From assembly GCA_020355165.1 (NCBI GenBank), contig CP070661.1:1688551-1736092 (forward strand): DNA of 47,542 bases, read 5' to 3'. The notes beneath the pieces were generated by a model. The model ran no database searches. It was not told where the DNA came from and was given only the letters and a program-made list of their open reading frames with translations. Positions 8,117 through 17,603 of the stretch are shown here, in pieces. The stretch's first letter is position 1, and every line of letters begins with the position of its first letter. Source of the DNA: Burkholderiales bacterium (GTDB lineage Bacteria > Pseudomonadota > Gammaproteobacteria > Burkholderiales > Burkholderiaceae_F). The translations under genes and the position numbers were made by a program.

Positions 8117-9369
8117 GAGGGGAAAAGCCGGCGTCGAGGCTGTGGCTGTTCGCGCCGCCGCACCGCGCACTGGCGGCAACGGCGCGGCTGTCCGAGTCGA
8201 CGGTGGTGGGCTTCGTCGCGCTCGATGCGGGCGGCGGGCTGCACTGGGGCGAGGCGTCGATCGCCCTGCTGCCGCGCTGCCACCGTATCGATCTGGTCTT
8301 CGACGGCGGCGACGTGTTCCAGACGGCGGTATCGGCGCCCAGGCTGAGCGAGGCGAAGCTGCGGCTGGCCCTGCCCAATCTGCTCGAGGATCGCCTGCTC
8401 GCCGACCCGACCCAGTGCCACATCGCCTTCCTGCCGGCCGGCCGTGGCGACAAGGCGGCAGCCGGAGCGTCGTCGATGCCGGTGGCGGCGGTCGACCGCG
8501 GTGTGCTGACCCGCCTGCTCGACGTGCTGGCGCTGGCCGGCACGCGACCACGGGCCGCCTACAGCGCCATCTACGTGCTGCCGTCGCCCGGCGCCGACAC
8601 GCTGCCGGTGTTCGCCGCGCGCGGCCGCCTGGTGGCGCGCACCGCGCCGCACGAGGGCGCCGCCTTCGACCTCGGCGACGACGACGAGCCACCGGCAGCC
8701 CTGCGCCTGGCGCTGGGCAGCGGCCGCTGGCAGCGGATCCGCGCCTTCGGACCGCAGGCAGCACGGCTGGCCGGGATGGCCGAGAAGCTTGGTGTGCCGG
8801 TCGAGCTGGCCGACCGGCCGCTCGATGCCGGCGCCGCCGATGGCGCGATCGACCTCCTGCAGGGCGCCTTCGCGCGCGGCGGCCTGCTCGGCGACATGTC
8901 GCGCATGCGGCTGTCGCTGCGCTCGTGGAAGGCGCCGCTCGCCTGGGGCGCGGTGGCAGCCGCCGTATTCATCGCCGGCATGAACGGTTACTGGTTGAAG
9001 CTGCAGTCCGAAGCCACTGCGCTGCGCAACCGGATGACGACCGCCTTCCGCAGCACCTTCGCCGATGCCGAGATGGTGGACCCGGTGGTTCAGGCGCAGC
9101 GGGAGCTGGCGCGTCTGCGCACGCGCGCCGGGCAGGCGTCGGCCAGCGATTTCACCGCCCTGAACGCGCAGGTCGCGCAGCTGCTCGCCGCTGCCCCGGT
9201 CGGCATCGTCGCCGGTATCGAGTATCGCGACGCCGTATTGCAGGTGAAGTTCAAGGCGCCGCCGGATGCACAGCTGCAGAACCGCCTGCGCGCGCAGGCG
9301 GTCCAGCAGGGCCTGCAGCTGCGCTTCGAGGCCGACGGCGCGGCGCGCGTGCGGGCTGCCGGAGGCTGA
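8098..9369 (+). CDS. gspL: Type II secretion platform protein GspL
   Basis: A 423-residue bitopic inner-membrane protein. The N-terminal cytoplasmic part (about 1-275) has the actin-like fold of GspL (LSEAKLRLALPNLLEDRL, PVAAVDRGVLTRLLD) that recruits the GspE ATPase. One membrane helix follows at about 280-298 (LAWGAVAAAVFIAGMNGYWL), then a ferredoxin-like periplasmic domain. GTG at 8098 lies inside the end of gspK (19-base overlap). It is followed two bases later by gspM, its usual partner. Confidence 0.92.
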   Translation: MATRALRGEKPASRLWLFAPPHRALAATARLSESTVVGFVALDAGGGLHWGEASIALLPRCHRIDLVFDGGDVFQTAVSAPRLSEAKLRLALPNLLEDRLLADPTQCHIAFLPAGRGDKAAAGASSMPVAAVDRGVLTRLLDVLALAGTRPRAAYSAIYVLPSPGADTLPVFAARGRLVARTAPHEGAAFDLGDDDEPPAALRLALGSGRWQRIRAFGPQAARLAGMAEKLGVPVELADRPLDAGAADGAIDLLQGAFARGGLLGDMSRMRLSLRSWKAPLAWGAVAAAVFIAGMNGYWLKLQSEATALRNRMTTAFRSTFADAEMVDPVVQAQRELARLRTRAGQASASDFTALNAQVAQLLAAAPVGIVAGIEYRDAVLQVKFKAPPDAQLQNRLRAQAVQQGLQLRFEADGAARVRAAGG

Positions 9370-9371
9370 CG

Positions 9372-9860
9372 ATGGAAGCCCTGCGCAACTTCTGGTCACA
9401 GCGCGCACCACGCGAGCGGCTGATCCTCGGCGCCGCCGGCGCGGTCCTGCTTTGCGCGGCGATCTTCCTGCTGCTGATCGAGCCGGCCGCCGTCGGCATT
9501 CCGCGCCTGCAGCGAGGCCTGCCGGCCATGCGTACCCAGGCCGAGCAGCTCGACCGGTTGCTCGCCGAGGTCAACAGCCTGAAGGCGAAGCCGCAGGCCG
9601 CTGTGCTGCCGGCAGCCGAGGCACGAGAGGCGCTCGAGCGCTCGCTCGCGGCAGCCGGGCTGAAGGCGAGCCGCATCGTGCCGGTCGGCGAAGGCGCGCT
9701 GCAGATCACGTTTGCCGACGTTCCGTACGCCGCATGGTCGACCTGGCTGGCCGGCGCCGAACGCGAACTTGGCGCGAAAGCCAGCGTCGTCATGACACGG
9801 GCCACCGGCACACCCGGCGCCGCCGACATCGAGGTGTCGCTGCGGCTGGCGCGCCGCTAG
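9372..9860 (+). CDS. gspM: Type II secretion platform protein GspM
   Basis: A 162-residue protein with a short cytoplasmic N-terminus (NFWSQRAPRERLILGAAG), one membrane helix (about 17-38), a coiled region (MRTQAEQLDRLLAEVNSLKA) and a small periplasmic ferredoxin-like domain. This is the standard GspM architecture; it pairs with GspL and links to GspC. ATG at 9372 is two bases after the gspL stop. Confidence 0.92.
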   Translation: MEALRNFWSQRAPRERLILGAAGAVLLCAAIFLLLIEPAAVGIPRLQRGLPAMRTQAEQLDRLLAEVNSLKAKPQAAVLPAAEAREALERSLAAAGLKASRIVPVGEGALQITFADVPYAAWSTWLAGAERELGAKASVVMTRATGTPGAADIEVSLRLARR

Positions 9861-9879
9861 CGGCCGATGCGGGTCCTCG

Positions 9880-10656
9880 ATGCTGCGCGGCCTGCTCTAC
9901 GCCCTGGTGGCTGCCTTGAGCATCGGCATGACCGCCGTGATCATGGCGCCGGCGCAGTGGGTCGCTTCCGCCATCTCGCAGACGACCGGCGACCGCATCG
10001 TGCTGGCCGAGGCGAAGGGCTCGGTCTGGCGCGGCGAGGCGAGCGTCGTGCTGTCGCCCGGCGAGGACGCCGGGATTGCCCGCATGGCGCTGCCCGAGGC
10101 GCTGTCGTGGCGGCTGTCGCCGTGGCGGCTGCTCGCCGGCACGATCGACCTGACGCTGTCGCACCCCTCCGCCCTGTCGCAGCCGCTGCAGTTGCACGTC
10201 GATCTGTCCGGGCGCGTCGAACTGCTGGCGACGACCGTGCAGCTGCCGGCCGCGCTGCTGGCCGGGCTCGGCGCACCGTTCAACACGATCAAGCCCGGCG
10301 GCGTCCTCAGCCTGGCCTGGCAGCGGCTCGAAATCCATCGCGGCCGCATGACCGGCGACCTGGCCGGCGAGTGGCAGTTCGCCACCAGCACCCTGACGAC
10401 GGTGGCCCCGTTCGGCAACTACCGGCTGCTCGCCCAGGGCGGCTTTCCCGGCACGCGGCTGAAGCTGTCAACCCTGTCCGGCCCCCTCGAGTTGATCGGC
10501 GATGGCACAATCGATGAGCAAGGAAACCTCCGGTTCACGGGTCGTGCGCGCGCGCAGCCGGGCGTGGACGAGTCGACCCGGGCGCAGCTGGCCGGCCTGG
10601 TGCTGCTGCTGGGCCCGCGCGACGGTGATTCGGCAATCCTCAGCCTTGGAAACTGA
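9880..10656 (+). CDS. gspN: Type II secretion protein GspN
   Basis: A 258-residue GspN family protein. It has an N-terminal membrane helix (LLYALVAALSIGMTAVIMAPAQW split over about 4-27) and a periplasmic region with the family pattern LAEAKGSVWRGEA and LSWRLSPWRLLAG. It ends at LLLGPRDGDSAILSLGN. GspN is an accessory component, present in only some type II systems, of uncertain role. ATG at 9880 is preferred; ATG 9867 is in another frame. The stop is one base before the gspD start, so expression is probably coupled. Confidence 0.9.
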   Translation: MLRGLLYALVAALSIGMTAVIMAPAQWVASAISQTTGDRIVLAEAKGSVWRGEASVVLSPGEDAGIARMALPEALSWRLSPWRLLAGTIDLTLSHPSALSQPLQLHVDLSGRVELLATTVQLPAALLAGLGAPFNTIKPGGVLSLAWQRLEIHRGRMTGDLAGEWQFATSTLTTVAPFGNYRLLAQGGFPGTRLKLSTLSGPLELIGDGTIDEQGNLRFTGRARAQPGVDESTRAQLAGLVLLLGPRDGDSAILSLGN

Positions 10657-10657
10657 A

Positions 10658-13192
10658 ATGACCGCAAAGCGCAGCGATGCGCCCGCTCCGAGGCGCCCGG
10701 CGGGGGCGCCGCGGCTGCCAGGCTTGGTGGTGGCGGCGCTGGCCGCCCTGATGCCGCTGGCCGGATTCGCCCAGGCCCCTGCCGCGACGACGGCCCGCGC
10801 GCCGGCCGGAGCCGATCCGGTGATGCTGAACTTCGTCAACGCCGACCTCGAAGCGGCGGTGCGGGCGATCGGCCAGTACACCGGCCGCCAGTTCGTGATC
10901 GACCCGCGCGTGCGCGGCACGCTGACGCTGGTCACCGAGCGGCCGGTCACCAAGCAGCAGGCCTACGAGCAGCTGCTCGCCGCGCTGCGTCTGCAGGGGT
11001 TCACGACCGTCGAGCCGGCGCGCCCCGACGGCATCGTGCGCATCGTGCCGGAGGCCGATGCCAAGCTGCAGGGCGGCCGGGTGGTCGCGCCCACCACGCC
11101 GACGCCGCGCGGCGACCAGGTCCTCACCCAGGTGTTCCGCCTGCGCTACGAATCGGCGACCAACCTGGTCCCGGTGCTCCGGCCGCTGATCGCGCCGAAC
11201 AACACGATCTCGGCCTATCCGGCGAACAACACGCTGGTGATCACCGACTACGCCGAGAACCTCCGCCGCATCGGCCGGATCATCGAGGCGATCGACGGGC
11301 CGGGCGCGGCCGAGAGCGAGATGGTGCAGCTCAAGCATGGCCTCGCGGTCGAGGTGGCGACGATCGCCAACCGCGTCCTCGACGAGGGCGCCCGTGCCGC
11401 CGGCCAGGCCACCGACAGCGGCCAGCGGGTGCAGATCCTGGCCGAGCCGCGCACCAATTCGTTGATTCTGCGCGCCGCCAGTCCGGCCCGCCTGGCGCTG
11501 GCCAGGCAGCTGATCGAGCGGCTCGACCAGCCGAGCCTGAGCGCCGGCGACATCAACGTCGTGTATCTGCGCAACGCGGAGGCGACCAAGCTCGCGCCGC
11601 TGCTGCGCGCGGTGCTGGCCAACGATCCGACCTTCGTTCCCGCGACCGGCGGGCGGGCGCTGTCCGGCACGACGGTCACCAGCGGCCAGCAGCAGGGCGC
11701 GATCGGGCAGCAGATGCAGGGGCAGCAGCCGGCGCAGCCGGCGCCGGCGACCGCGGCGGCTGCCGGCGGCGCCGGCGGTCTGGCCGGAATGATCCAGCCC
11801 GATGCGGCAACCAATTCGCTGATCATCACCGCCCCGGAGCCGCTGTACCGCAACATCCGCTCGATCATCGAGAAGCTCGACGTGCGCCGCGCGCAGGTGG
11901 TGATCGAGTCGCTGATCGTCGAGGTGCAGGCCGACAAGGCGGCCGAGTTCGGCATCCAGTGGCAGGACCTGTCGGGGCTGAACGACACCGACACGCGGGT
12001 GATCGGCGGCACCAACTTCGGCGGCCGCGGCACCAACATCATCGGCGTGGCCACCGACCCGAGCTCGGTCGGCCTGGGACTGAACATCGGCGTCGTCAAG
12101 GGCAAGATCAACATCCCCGGCATCGGCGAGATCACCAACCTCGGCTTCCTCGCCCGGGCGCTGGAGACCAAGGCCAACGCCAACGTGCTGTCGCAGCCGA
12201 ACATCCAGACCCTCGACAACGAGGAGGCGAAGTTCCTGGTCGGCCAGAACGTGCCCTTCGTCACCGGCTCGTACACGCAGCAGGGCAGCGCCGCGGTCAA
12301 CCCGTTCCAGACCTACGAGCGGCAGGACATCGGCCTGCAGCTGCGGGTGAAGCCGCAGATCTCCGAGGGCGGCGTGGTCCGGCTGGCGCTGTACCTGGAG
12401 AGTTCGTCGGTCGCGCCGTCGTCGCTGATCGCCGGCCAGATCATCACCAACAAGCGCAGCTTCGAATCGGTGGTGCTGGTCGAGGACGGCAACTTCGTCG
12501 TGCTCACCGGCCTGATCGAGGACCGCACCAATACCTCGACGCAGAAGGTCCCCCTGCTCGGCGACATCCCCTTTCTCGGCGCGCTGTTCCGCTACGAGAA
12601 CCGCGACCGCAACCGGACCAACCTGATGGTCTTCCTGCGGCCGATCATCGTCCGCGACGAGAGCACCTCCGCTGCGCTGGCCGCCGAACGCTACGAGTAC
12701 ATGCGCGCGCAGGTGGCCGGCACGCAGGTGCCCGAAAGCCTGATCTTCCGCGACCTGAACGTGCCGACGATGCCGCCGACGCCGGAGCCTAAGACGCCGG
12801 CGCCGCCGGCCGCACCGGCTCCCGCGCAGCCGCTGACACCCCCGGCCGCGCCGCCGCCGGCGCCGTCGGCGAGCGAAACGCGGCCGGCGCCGGGCACTGC
12901 GCCGCCGGCCCTGCCACCGGGCGCCAGCGAGGCCGATGCGCGCGCGGCCGCCGCGCCGGCCAGCCCGGCGCGGCTGCTGCAGGTCACGACGATGCCCGAC
13001 TCAGCGAGTGCTCGCCGGGTCCAGCAGTTCCTGCGGGTCGAAGGCTTCGATGCCTACGTCGAGCCGGTGCGCACCTCGACCGGGGAGATCTACCGGGTGC
13101 GGGTGGCGGTCGACACCTCGCGGCGCACGCTGGCCGACGCGACCGCCGAGCTGAAGCGGCTCGGCTACAGCCCGATGCCGGTCCAGCGCTAG
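10658..13192 (+). CDS. gspD: Type II secretin GspD with C-terminal SPOR-like domain
   Basis: An 844-residue outer-membrane secretin. A signal peptide (about 1-39, ending GFAQA) is followed by the N0 domain ([20 protein letters not shown]), N1-N3 domains (to about 410), and the secretin core (about 411-668: [57 protein letters not shown]). The long Gly/Gln/Ala insert around 330-380 is the usual N3 loop. After the barrel there is a proline/alanine linker (about 703-770). A final 70 residues ([42 protein letters not shown]) read as a SPOR fold. SPOR domains bind denuded peptidoglycan, so the tail may anchor or localise the channel. Classical GspD instead ends in an S-domain bound by pilotin; no gspS is nearby. 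Confidence 0.95.
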   Translation: MTAKRSDAPAPRRPAGAPRLPGLVVAALAALMPLAGFAQAPAATTARAPAGADPVMLNFVNADLEAAVRAIGQYTGRQFVIDPRVRGTLTLVTERPVTKQQAYEQLLAALRLQGFTTVEPARPDGIVRIVPEADAKLQGGRVVAPTTPTPRGDQVLTQVFRLRYESATNLVPVLRPLIAPNNTISAYPANNTLVITDYAENLRRIGRIIEAIDGPGAAESEMVQLKHGLAVEVATIANRVLDEGARAAGQATDSGQRVQILAEPRTNSLILRAASPARLALARQLIERLDQPSLSAGDINVVYLRNAEATKLAPLLRAVLANDPTFVPATGGRALSGTTVTSGQQQGAIGQQMQGQQPAQPAPATAAAAGGAGGLAGMIQPDAATNSLIITAPEPLYRNIRSIIEKLDVRRAQVVIESLIVEVQADKAAEFGIQWQDLSGLNDTDTRVIGGTNFGGRGTNIIGVATDPSSVGLGLNIGVVKGKINIPGIGEITNLGFLARALETKANANVLSQPNIQTLDNEEAKFLVGQNVPFVTGSYTQQGSAAVNPFQTYERQDIGLQLRVKPQISEGGVVRLALYLESSSVAPSSLIAGQIITNKRSFESVVLVEDGNFVVLTGLIEDRTNTSTQKVPLLGDIPFLGALFRYENRDRNRTNLMVFLRPIIVRDESTSAALAAERYEYMRAQVAGTQVPESLIFRDLNVPTMPPTPEPKTPAPPAAPAPAQPLTPPAAPPPAPSASETRPAPGTAPPALPPGASEADARAAAAPASPARLLQVTTMPDSASARRVQQFLRVEGFDAYVEPVRTSTGEIYRVRVAVDTSRRTLADATAELKRLGYSPMPVQR

Positions 13193-13208
13193 CGCCGCGC
13201 CCCGCCCG

Positions 13209-14642
13209 ATGAGCACCGCGCAGCGCTACGTTCCCTACGCCTTCGCCCGCGACCACGGCATCCTGCTGCGGCCGGCCAGCGAGCGCGACGCCGAGGCCTG
13301 GATCTCCGAGTCGACGCCGCTGGCGGCGCTGAACGAGGTGATGCGGGTGTTTCCCGGCCGCGTGACGCCGGTGATGGTCGAGCCGGCGGCGCTGCGCGAG
13401 GCGATCGCCCAGACCTATGCCGCCGGCGAGGGCTCGGCGCAGCAGATCGTCGGCGACATCGAGGGCGAGTTCGACATCTCGCGCATGCTGGCCGAGGTGC
13501 CCGACATCGAGGACCTGCTGGAGACCGAGGACGACGCGCCGATCATCCGCATGATCAACGCGCTGCTGACGCAGGCCGCGCGCGACGGTGCCTCCGATAT
13601 CCACATCGAGCCGTTCGAGACCTACTCGCTGGTGCGCTTCCGCGTCGACGGCACGCTGCGCGACATCGTGCGGCCCAAGCGGGCCCTGCACGCGGCGCTG
13701 GTCTCGCGCATCAAGATCATGGCCCAGCTGGACATCGCCGAAAAGCGCCTGCCGCAGGACGGCCGCATCACGCTGCGCGTCGGCGGCCGCGCGGTCGACG
13801 TGCGCGTCTCGACGCTGCCCACCGGCCACGGCGAGCGTGCCGTGCTGCGCCTGCTGGAGAAGGACCTGTCGCGCCTGAACCTCGAGGCGCTCGGCATGGC
13901 CGAAGGCACGCGGCAGGCCTTCGACCGGCTGATCCAGCACCCGCACGGCATCGTGCTGGTCACCGGGCCGACCGGCTCCGGCAAGACGACGACGCTTTAC
14001 GCGGCCATCCGCCGGCTCGACCACTCGACCACCAACATCATGACGGTCGAGGACCCGATCGAGTACGACCTCGAGGGCATCGGCCAGACGCAGGTCAACC
14101 CGAAGATCGAGATGACCTTCGCCCGAGCGCTGCGCTCGATCCTGCGCCAGGATCCCGACGTGGTGATGGTCGGCGAGATCCGCGACCTCGAGACGGCACA
14201 GATCGCCGTGCAGGCCTCGCTCACCGGACACCTGGTGCTGGCCACGATCCACACCAACGACGCGGCCAGCACGGTGACCCGCCTGATCGACATGGGCATC
14301 GAGCCGTTCCTGCTGTCGTCGTCGCTGCTCGGCGTGCTCGGCCAGCGGCTGGTGCGCAAGCTGTGCCCGCACTGCCGCAAGCCCGAGCCCGGCGGCAATG
14401 GCTACCTGCCGGGCGGCTGCGACCGCTGCAGCTTCACCGGCTACCTCGGCCGCACCGGCATCTACGAACTGCTGCGCGTCGACGACCAGATGCGCGCCCT
14501 CGTCCACCAGGGCGCCAGCGACACCGACATCCGCCGCGCCGCCGAGCGCGGCGGCATGGTGCCGATGCGCGCCGACGGCCTGCGCTGGGTCGCCGCCGGC
14601 GTGACCTCGCACGAGGAAGTGGTGCGGGTGACGAGGGAGTGA
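13209..14642 (+). CDS. gspE: Type II secretion ATPase GspE
   Basis: A 477-residue cytoplasmic AAA-type ATPase driving pseudopilus assembly. It has an N-terminal domain (1-100) for GspL binding, a PAS-like N2E domain with SDIHIEPFE (129-137), Walker A GPTGSGKT (253-260), the Asp box EDPIEYD, Walker [13 protein letters not shown] (315-326) and the His box [12 protein letters not shown]. The zinc-binding region has two CxxC pairs (Cys386/389 and Cys404/407) spaced by only 14 residues, shorter than the about 29 of EpsE-like proteins. The ATPase motifs are all intact. The stop overlaps the gspF start by 4 bases (GTGA). Confidence 0.97.
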   Translation: MSTAQRYVPYAFARDHGILLRPASERDAEAWISESTPLAALNEVMRVFPGRVTPVMVEPAALREAIAQTYAAGEGSAQQIVGDIEGEFDISRMLAEVPDIEDLLETEDDAPIIRMINALLTQAARDGASDIHIEPFETYSLVRFRVDGTLRDIVRPKRALHAALVSRIKIMAQLDIAEKRLPQDGRITLRVGGRAVDVRVSTLPTGHGERAVLRLLEKDLSRLNLEALGMAEGTRQAFDRLIQHPHGIVLVTGPTGSGKTTTLYAAIRRLDHSTTNIMTVEDPIEYDLEGIGQTQVNPKIEMTFARALRSILRQDPDVVMVGEIRDLETAQIAVQASLTGHLVLATIHTNDAASTVTRLIDMGIEPFLLSSSLLGVLGQRLVRKLCPHCRKPEPGGNGYLPGGCDRCSFTGYLGRTGIYELLRVDDQMRALVHQGASDTDIRRAAERGGMVPMRADGLRWVAAGVTSHEEVVRVTRE

Positions 14643-15883
14643 CCGCCTTCCGCTACGCCGCCGCCGACAGCGCCGGCAAGGAGTTGTCGGGGGTCATCGA
14701 GGCCGACAGCGCGCGCGCGGCGCGGCAGCTGCTGCGCGGCCGCGGCCTGGTGCCGCTCACCGTCGAGCCGGTGGTCGCCGAGGCGCAGCGGGCGGCGCTG
14801 CAGCTGGCGATCGGCCGCCGGCTGTCGCAGACCGAGCTGGCCGTGCTCACGCGGCAGATGGCGAGCCTGCTCGGCGCGCAGCTGCCGGTGGCCGACGCGC
14901 TCACCGTGATGGTCGAGCAGAGCGAGAAGCAGCAGATCCGCGAGCTGATGGCGGCCATCCGCACCGACGTCCTCGCCGGCAGCTCGCTGTCGAACGCCCT
15001 GGCCCGCCACCCGCGGCAGTTCCCCGACATCTACCGCGCGCTGATCGCCGCCGGCGAGGAGTCGGGCAAGCTCAGCCCGGTGCTCGGCAGCCTCGCCGAC
15101 TACGTCGAGGAACGCGCCAAGCTGCAGCAGAAGATCACGCTGGCGTTCGTCTATCCGGTGATCGTCACGGTCGTCGCGCTGGCGGTGGTCATCGGCCTGC
15201 TGACCTACGTCGTGCCGCAGGTGGTGCAGGTGTTCACCAATACCAAGCAGGCACTGCCGTGGCTGACCCGCGCGCTCATTGCCCTGTCGGACTTCGTCCG
15301 CGCCTACGGCTGGATCGTACTGGCGCTCGCCGTGGCGGCCGCCTTCACGGTGCGGCGGCTGCTGAAAGCCGAGGCGGTCCGCCTGCGCTGGCACCGGCGG
15401 CTGCTGCAGATGCCGGTGGTCGGCGTGCTGTCGCGGTCGCTGAACACCGCGCGCTTCGCCAGCACGCTGGCGATCCTCGCCGGCGGCGGCGTGCCGATGC
15501 TGCGCGCGCTGCAGGCGGCCGGCGAAACGGTCAACAACCTGGCCATGCGCACGCGCGTGCTGGAGGCCACCCAGCGCGTGCGCGAAGGCTTCTCGCTGGC
15601 CCGTGCGCTGCGCACCAGCGGCAACGAGGACAGCCAGCCGGGCCGCACGAGGCTGTTTCCGCCGGTGCTCATCCACCTGATCGCCTCGGGCGAAGCCACC
15701 GGCAAGCTGCCGGAGATGCTCGGCCGCGCCGCCGACATCCACGCCCGCGAGGCCGAGCGGCGGGCGATGTTCTTCACCTCGCTGCTCGAGCCGGTCCTCA
15801 TCCTCACCATGGGCGTGGTGGTGATGCTGATCGTGCTGGCGGTGCTGCTGCCGATCATCGAGATCAACCAGCTGGCGCGCTGA
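14639..15883 (+). CDS. gspF: Type II secretion polytopic membrane protein GspF
   Basis: A 414-residue inner-membrane protein with two repeated T2SSF domains. The first (about 70-200: [35 protein letters not shown]) and second (about 270-400: [35 protein letters not shown]) are separated by membrane helices ([34 protein letters not shown]). A terminal helix is followed by the conserved end [12 protein letters not shown]. It is the platform protein contacting GspE, GspL and the pseudopilins. Start GTG 14639 overlaps the gspE stop. It is the last gene of the operon. Confidence 0.96.
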   Translation: MTAFRYAAADSAGKELSGVIEADSARAARQLLRGRGLVPLTVEPVVAEAQRAALQLAIGRRLSQTELAVLTRQMASLLGAQLPVADALTVMVEQSEKQQIRELMAAIRTDVLAGSSLSNALARHPRQFPDIYRALIAAGEESGKLSPVLGSLADYVEERAKLQQKITLAFVYPVIVTVVALAVVIGLLTYVVPQVVQVFTNTKQALPWLTRALIALSDFVRAYGWIVLALAVAAAFTVRRLLKAEAVRLRWHRRLLQMPVVGVLSRSLNTARFASTLAILAGGGVPMLRALQAAGETVNNLAMRTRVLEATQRVREGFSLARALRTSGNEDSQPGRTRLFPPVLIHLIASGEATGKLPEMLGRAADIHAREAERRAMFFTSLLEPVLILTMGVVVMLIVLAVLLPIIEINQLAR

Positions 15884-15918
15884 GGTCCGCGGCCCCGGCC
15901 TCGACGCGGCGGCGACGG

Positions 15919-15924
15919 TAACAT
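15919..15924 (+). promoter_or_regulatory. Candidate -10 box of a leaderless aminotransferase transcript
   Basis: TAACAT lies 8 bases before the aminotransferase ATG at 15933, and no Shine-Dalgarno sequence lies between. If this is the -10 element, transcription would begin at or next to the start codon. No good -35 box was found, so the call is tentative. Confidence 0.3.
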
Positions 15925-15932
15925 CCGCGCCC

Positions 15933-17132
15933 ATGCTGCGCCGCTCGCTCGATTCCCTGCCCGCCTCGCGCATCCGCGAGGTCGCCAACGCGGCGATGGG
16001 CCGAGACGACGTGCTGAAGTTCTGGTTCGGCGAGGGCGACCTGCCGACACCGCAGTTCATCCGCGACGCCGCCAAGGCGGCGCTCGACGAGGGCGAGACC
16101 TTCTACAACCACAACCTCGGCATCGCCGAGCTGCGCGAGTCGATCGCCGGCTACGTCAACCGGCTGCACCGACCGCAGGTGGCGGTCGATGCCGAGCGCA
16201 TCGCCGTGACCAGCTCCGGGGTCAGCGCGCTGTCGCTGGTGGCGCAGTCGCTGTTCGAGCCCGGCGACCGGGTGGCGATCGTCACCCCGGTGTGGCCGAA
16301 CGTGACTGCGCAGCCGCGCATCATGGGCGCCGACGTCGCGCGCGTGCCGCTGTCGTGCCACGCCGGCCGCTGGACGCTCGACCTGCAGCGCCTGCTCGAC
16401 GCGGCGCCGGCCGGCACGCGGGCGGTGATCGTCAACTCGCCGAACAACCCGACCGGCTGGGTGATGGCGCAGGACCAGTGGGAGGCGCTGCTGGCGCACT
16501 GCCGACGGCACGGCATCTGGCTGATCGCCGACGACGCCTACGAGCGGCTGGTCTTCGACGGCGCGGCGCACGCACCCGGCGTGCTGGCCCGGATCGACCC
16601 CGAGGAGCGCTTCATCAGCGCCAACACCTTTTCCAAGAGCTGGACGATGACCGGCTTCCGGCTCGGCTGGGTGGTGGCGCCGCGCAGCTTCGTTGCCGGC
16701 TTCGCCAAGATGGTCGAATTCAACACGTCGTGCGCGCCGACCTTCATCCAGCGCGCCGGCATCGCCGCGATCGAGCGGGGCGACGCGCTGATCGCCGAGA
16801 CGCGCGCGCGCCTGCAGGCCTCGCGCGACGCGCTGGTCAGCCAGCTGAGGCAGGTGCCCGGCGTCGAGTGCGCGCCGCCGCAAGGCGCGATGTACCTGTT
16901 CTTCAGCGTCGCCGGACACAGCGGCGATTCGCTCGGCTTCGCCAAGCGGCTGGTCTCGCGGGTCGGCCTCGGTCTGGCGCCGGGCGTGGCCTTCGGCCCG
17001 GAGGGCGAGGGCTACGTCCGCTGGTGCTTCGCCGCCCAGCGCCATCTGATCGACGACGGCGTTTCGCGTCTGGCCGGCTACCTCGGCAGCAGTGGCGGCG
17101 GCGTTGAAGCCGGCGCCGCCGGCCGCATATAA
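15933..17132 (+). CDS. Class I/II PLP-dependent aminotransferase
   Basis: A 399-residue fold-type I aminotransferase. Motifs: substrate/PLP region NHNLGIAELRESIAGYVNRL (59-78), NSPNNPTGW (168-176), IADDAYERLVF (198-208, PLP pyridine Asp) and FSKSWTMTGFRLGW with Schiff-base Lys235. The C-terminal domain carries the carboxylate-binding arginine in YVRWCFAAQ. It resembles aspartate/aromatic aminotransferases and AlaA/PatA-like enzymes; the substrate cannot be fixed from sequence. It stands alone after gspF, is separated by 49 bases, and probably has its own promoter. Confidence 0.9.
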   Translation: MLRRSLDSLPASRIREVANAAMGRDDVLKFWFGEGDLPTPQFIRDAAKAALDEGETFYNHNLGIAELRESIAGYVNRLHRPQVAVDAERIAVTSSGVSALSLVAQSLFEPGDRVAIVTPVWPNVTAQPRIMGADVARVPLSCHAGRWTLDLQRLLDAAPAGTRAVIVNSPNNPTGWVMAQDQWEALLAHCRRHGIWLIADDAYERLVFDGAAHAPGVLARIDPEERFISANTFSKSWTMTGFRLGWVVAPRSFVAGFAKMVEFNTSCAPTFIQRAGIAAIERGDALIAETRARLQASRDALVSQLRQVPGVECAPPQGAMYLFFSVAGHSGDSLGFAKRLVSRVGLGLAPGVAFGPEGEGYVRWCFAAQRHLIDDGVSRLAGYLGSSGGGVEAGAAGRI

Positions 17133-17133
17133 C
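17104..17133 (+). promoter_or_regulatory. Sigma70-like promoter for the gene at 17171
   Basis: TTGAAG (17104-17109) and TATAAC (17128-17133) are separated by 18 bases. They match the sigma70 -35 and -10 boxes at 4/6 and 5/6 positions. The -10 overlaps the stop codon of the aminotransferase gene. Transcription would begin about 30 bases before the downstream ATG, and a GGGAGG ribosome binding site lies within that leader. Confidence 0.55.
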
Positions 17134-17170
17134 ACTCCAACGTTTCGCCGGACGCCGGCAGGGAGGCGCG

Positions 17171-17587
17171 ATGAACACCCACGTCAGCACGCTCGAGCCC
17201 GATCCGTCGCTGGTCACGCTCACCCACGTGACCTACGCATTGCACGCGCTCGGGCTGGCCATCGGCGCCTTCGGCGCCTCGACGGTGATCGGCGCGTTCG
17301 TCTTCGGCTGGCCGTCGATCATCGCGGTGATCATCAACTACGTGAAGCAGGGCGAGGCCCGCGGCACCTGGCTCGAATCGCACTTCCGCTGGCAGATCCG
17401 CACCTTCTGGTTCGCCCTGGCCTGGGTGATCCTGATCGCGCTGATCGGCGGCGCGCTGACGCTCGTGCTGGTCGGCTTTGCGATCCTGTGGATCGGCCTG
17501 TTCGTACTCGGCATCTGGGCGATCTACCGGATCGCCCGCGGCTGGCTGCGGCTGAAGGACCGCCAGCCGATGCCGCTGCCGGCGTAG
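17171..17587 (+). CDS. Small multi-pass membrane protein (DUF4870-like)
   Basis: A 138-residue protein with three predicted membrane helices: about 19-41 (TYALHALGLAIGAFGASTVI), 45-57 (PSIIAVIINYVKQGEARG, partly amphipathic) and 76-115 (TFWFALAWVILIALIGGALT, LVGFAILWIGLFVLGIWAIY). It ends in RIARGWLRLKDRQPMPLP. The pattern resembles small DUF4870/COG3671-type membrane proteins common in Betaproteobacteria; their function is unknown. A good ribosome binding site (GGGAGG) precedes ATG 17171. It converges on the oligopeptidase gene with only 16 bases between stops. Confidence 0.75.
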   Translation: MNTHVSTLEPDPSLVTLTHVTYALHALGLAIGAFGASTVIGAFVFGWPSIIAVIINYVKQGEARGTWLESHFRWQIRTFWFALAWVILIALIGGALTLVLVGFAILWIGLFVLGIWAIYRIARGWLRLKDRQPMPLPA

Positions 17588-17603
17588 CCGTTGTCGCCGT
17601 CGC

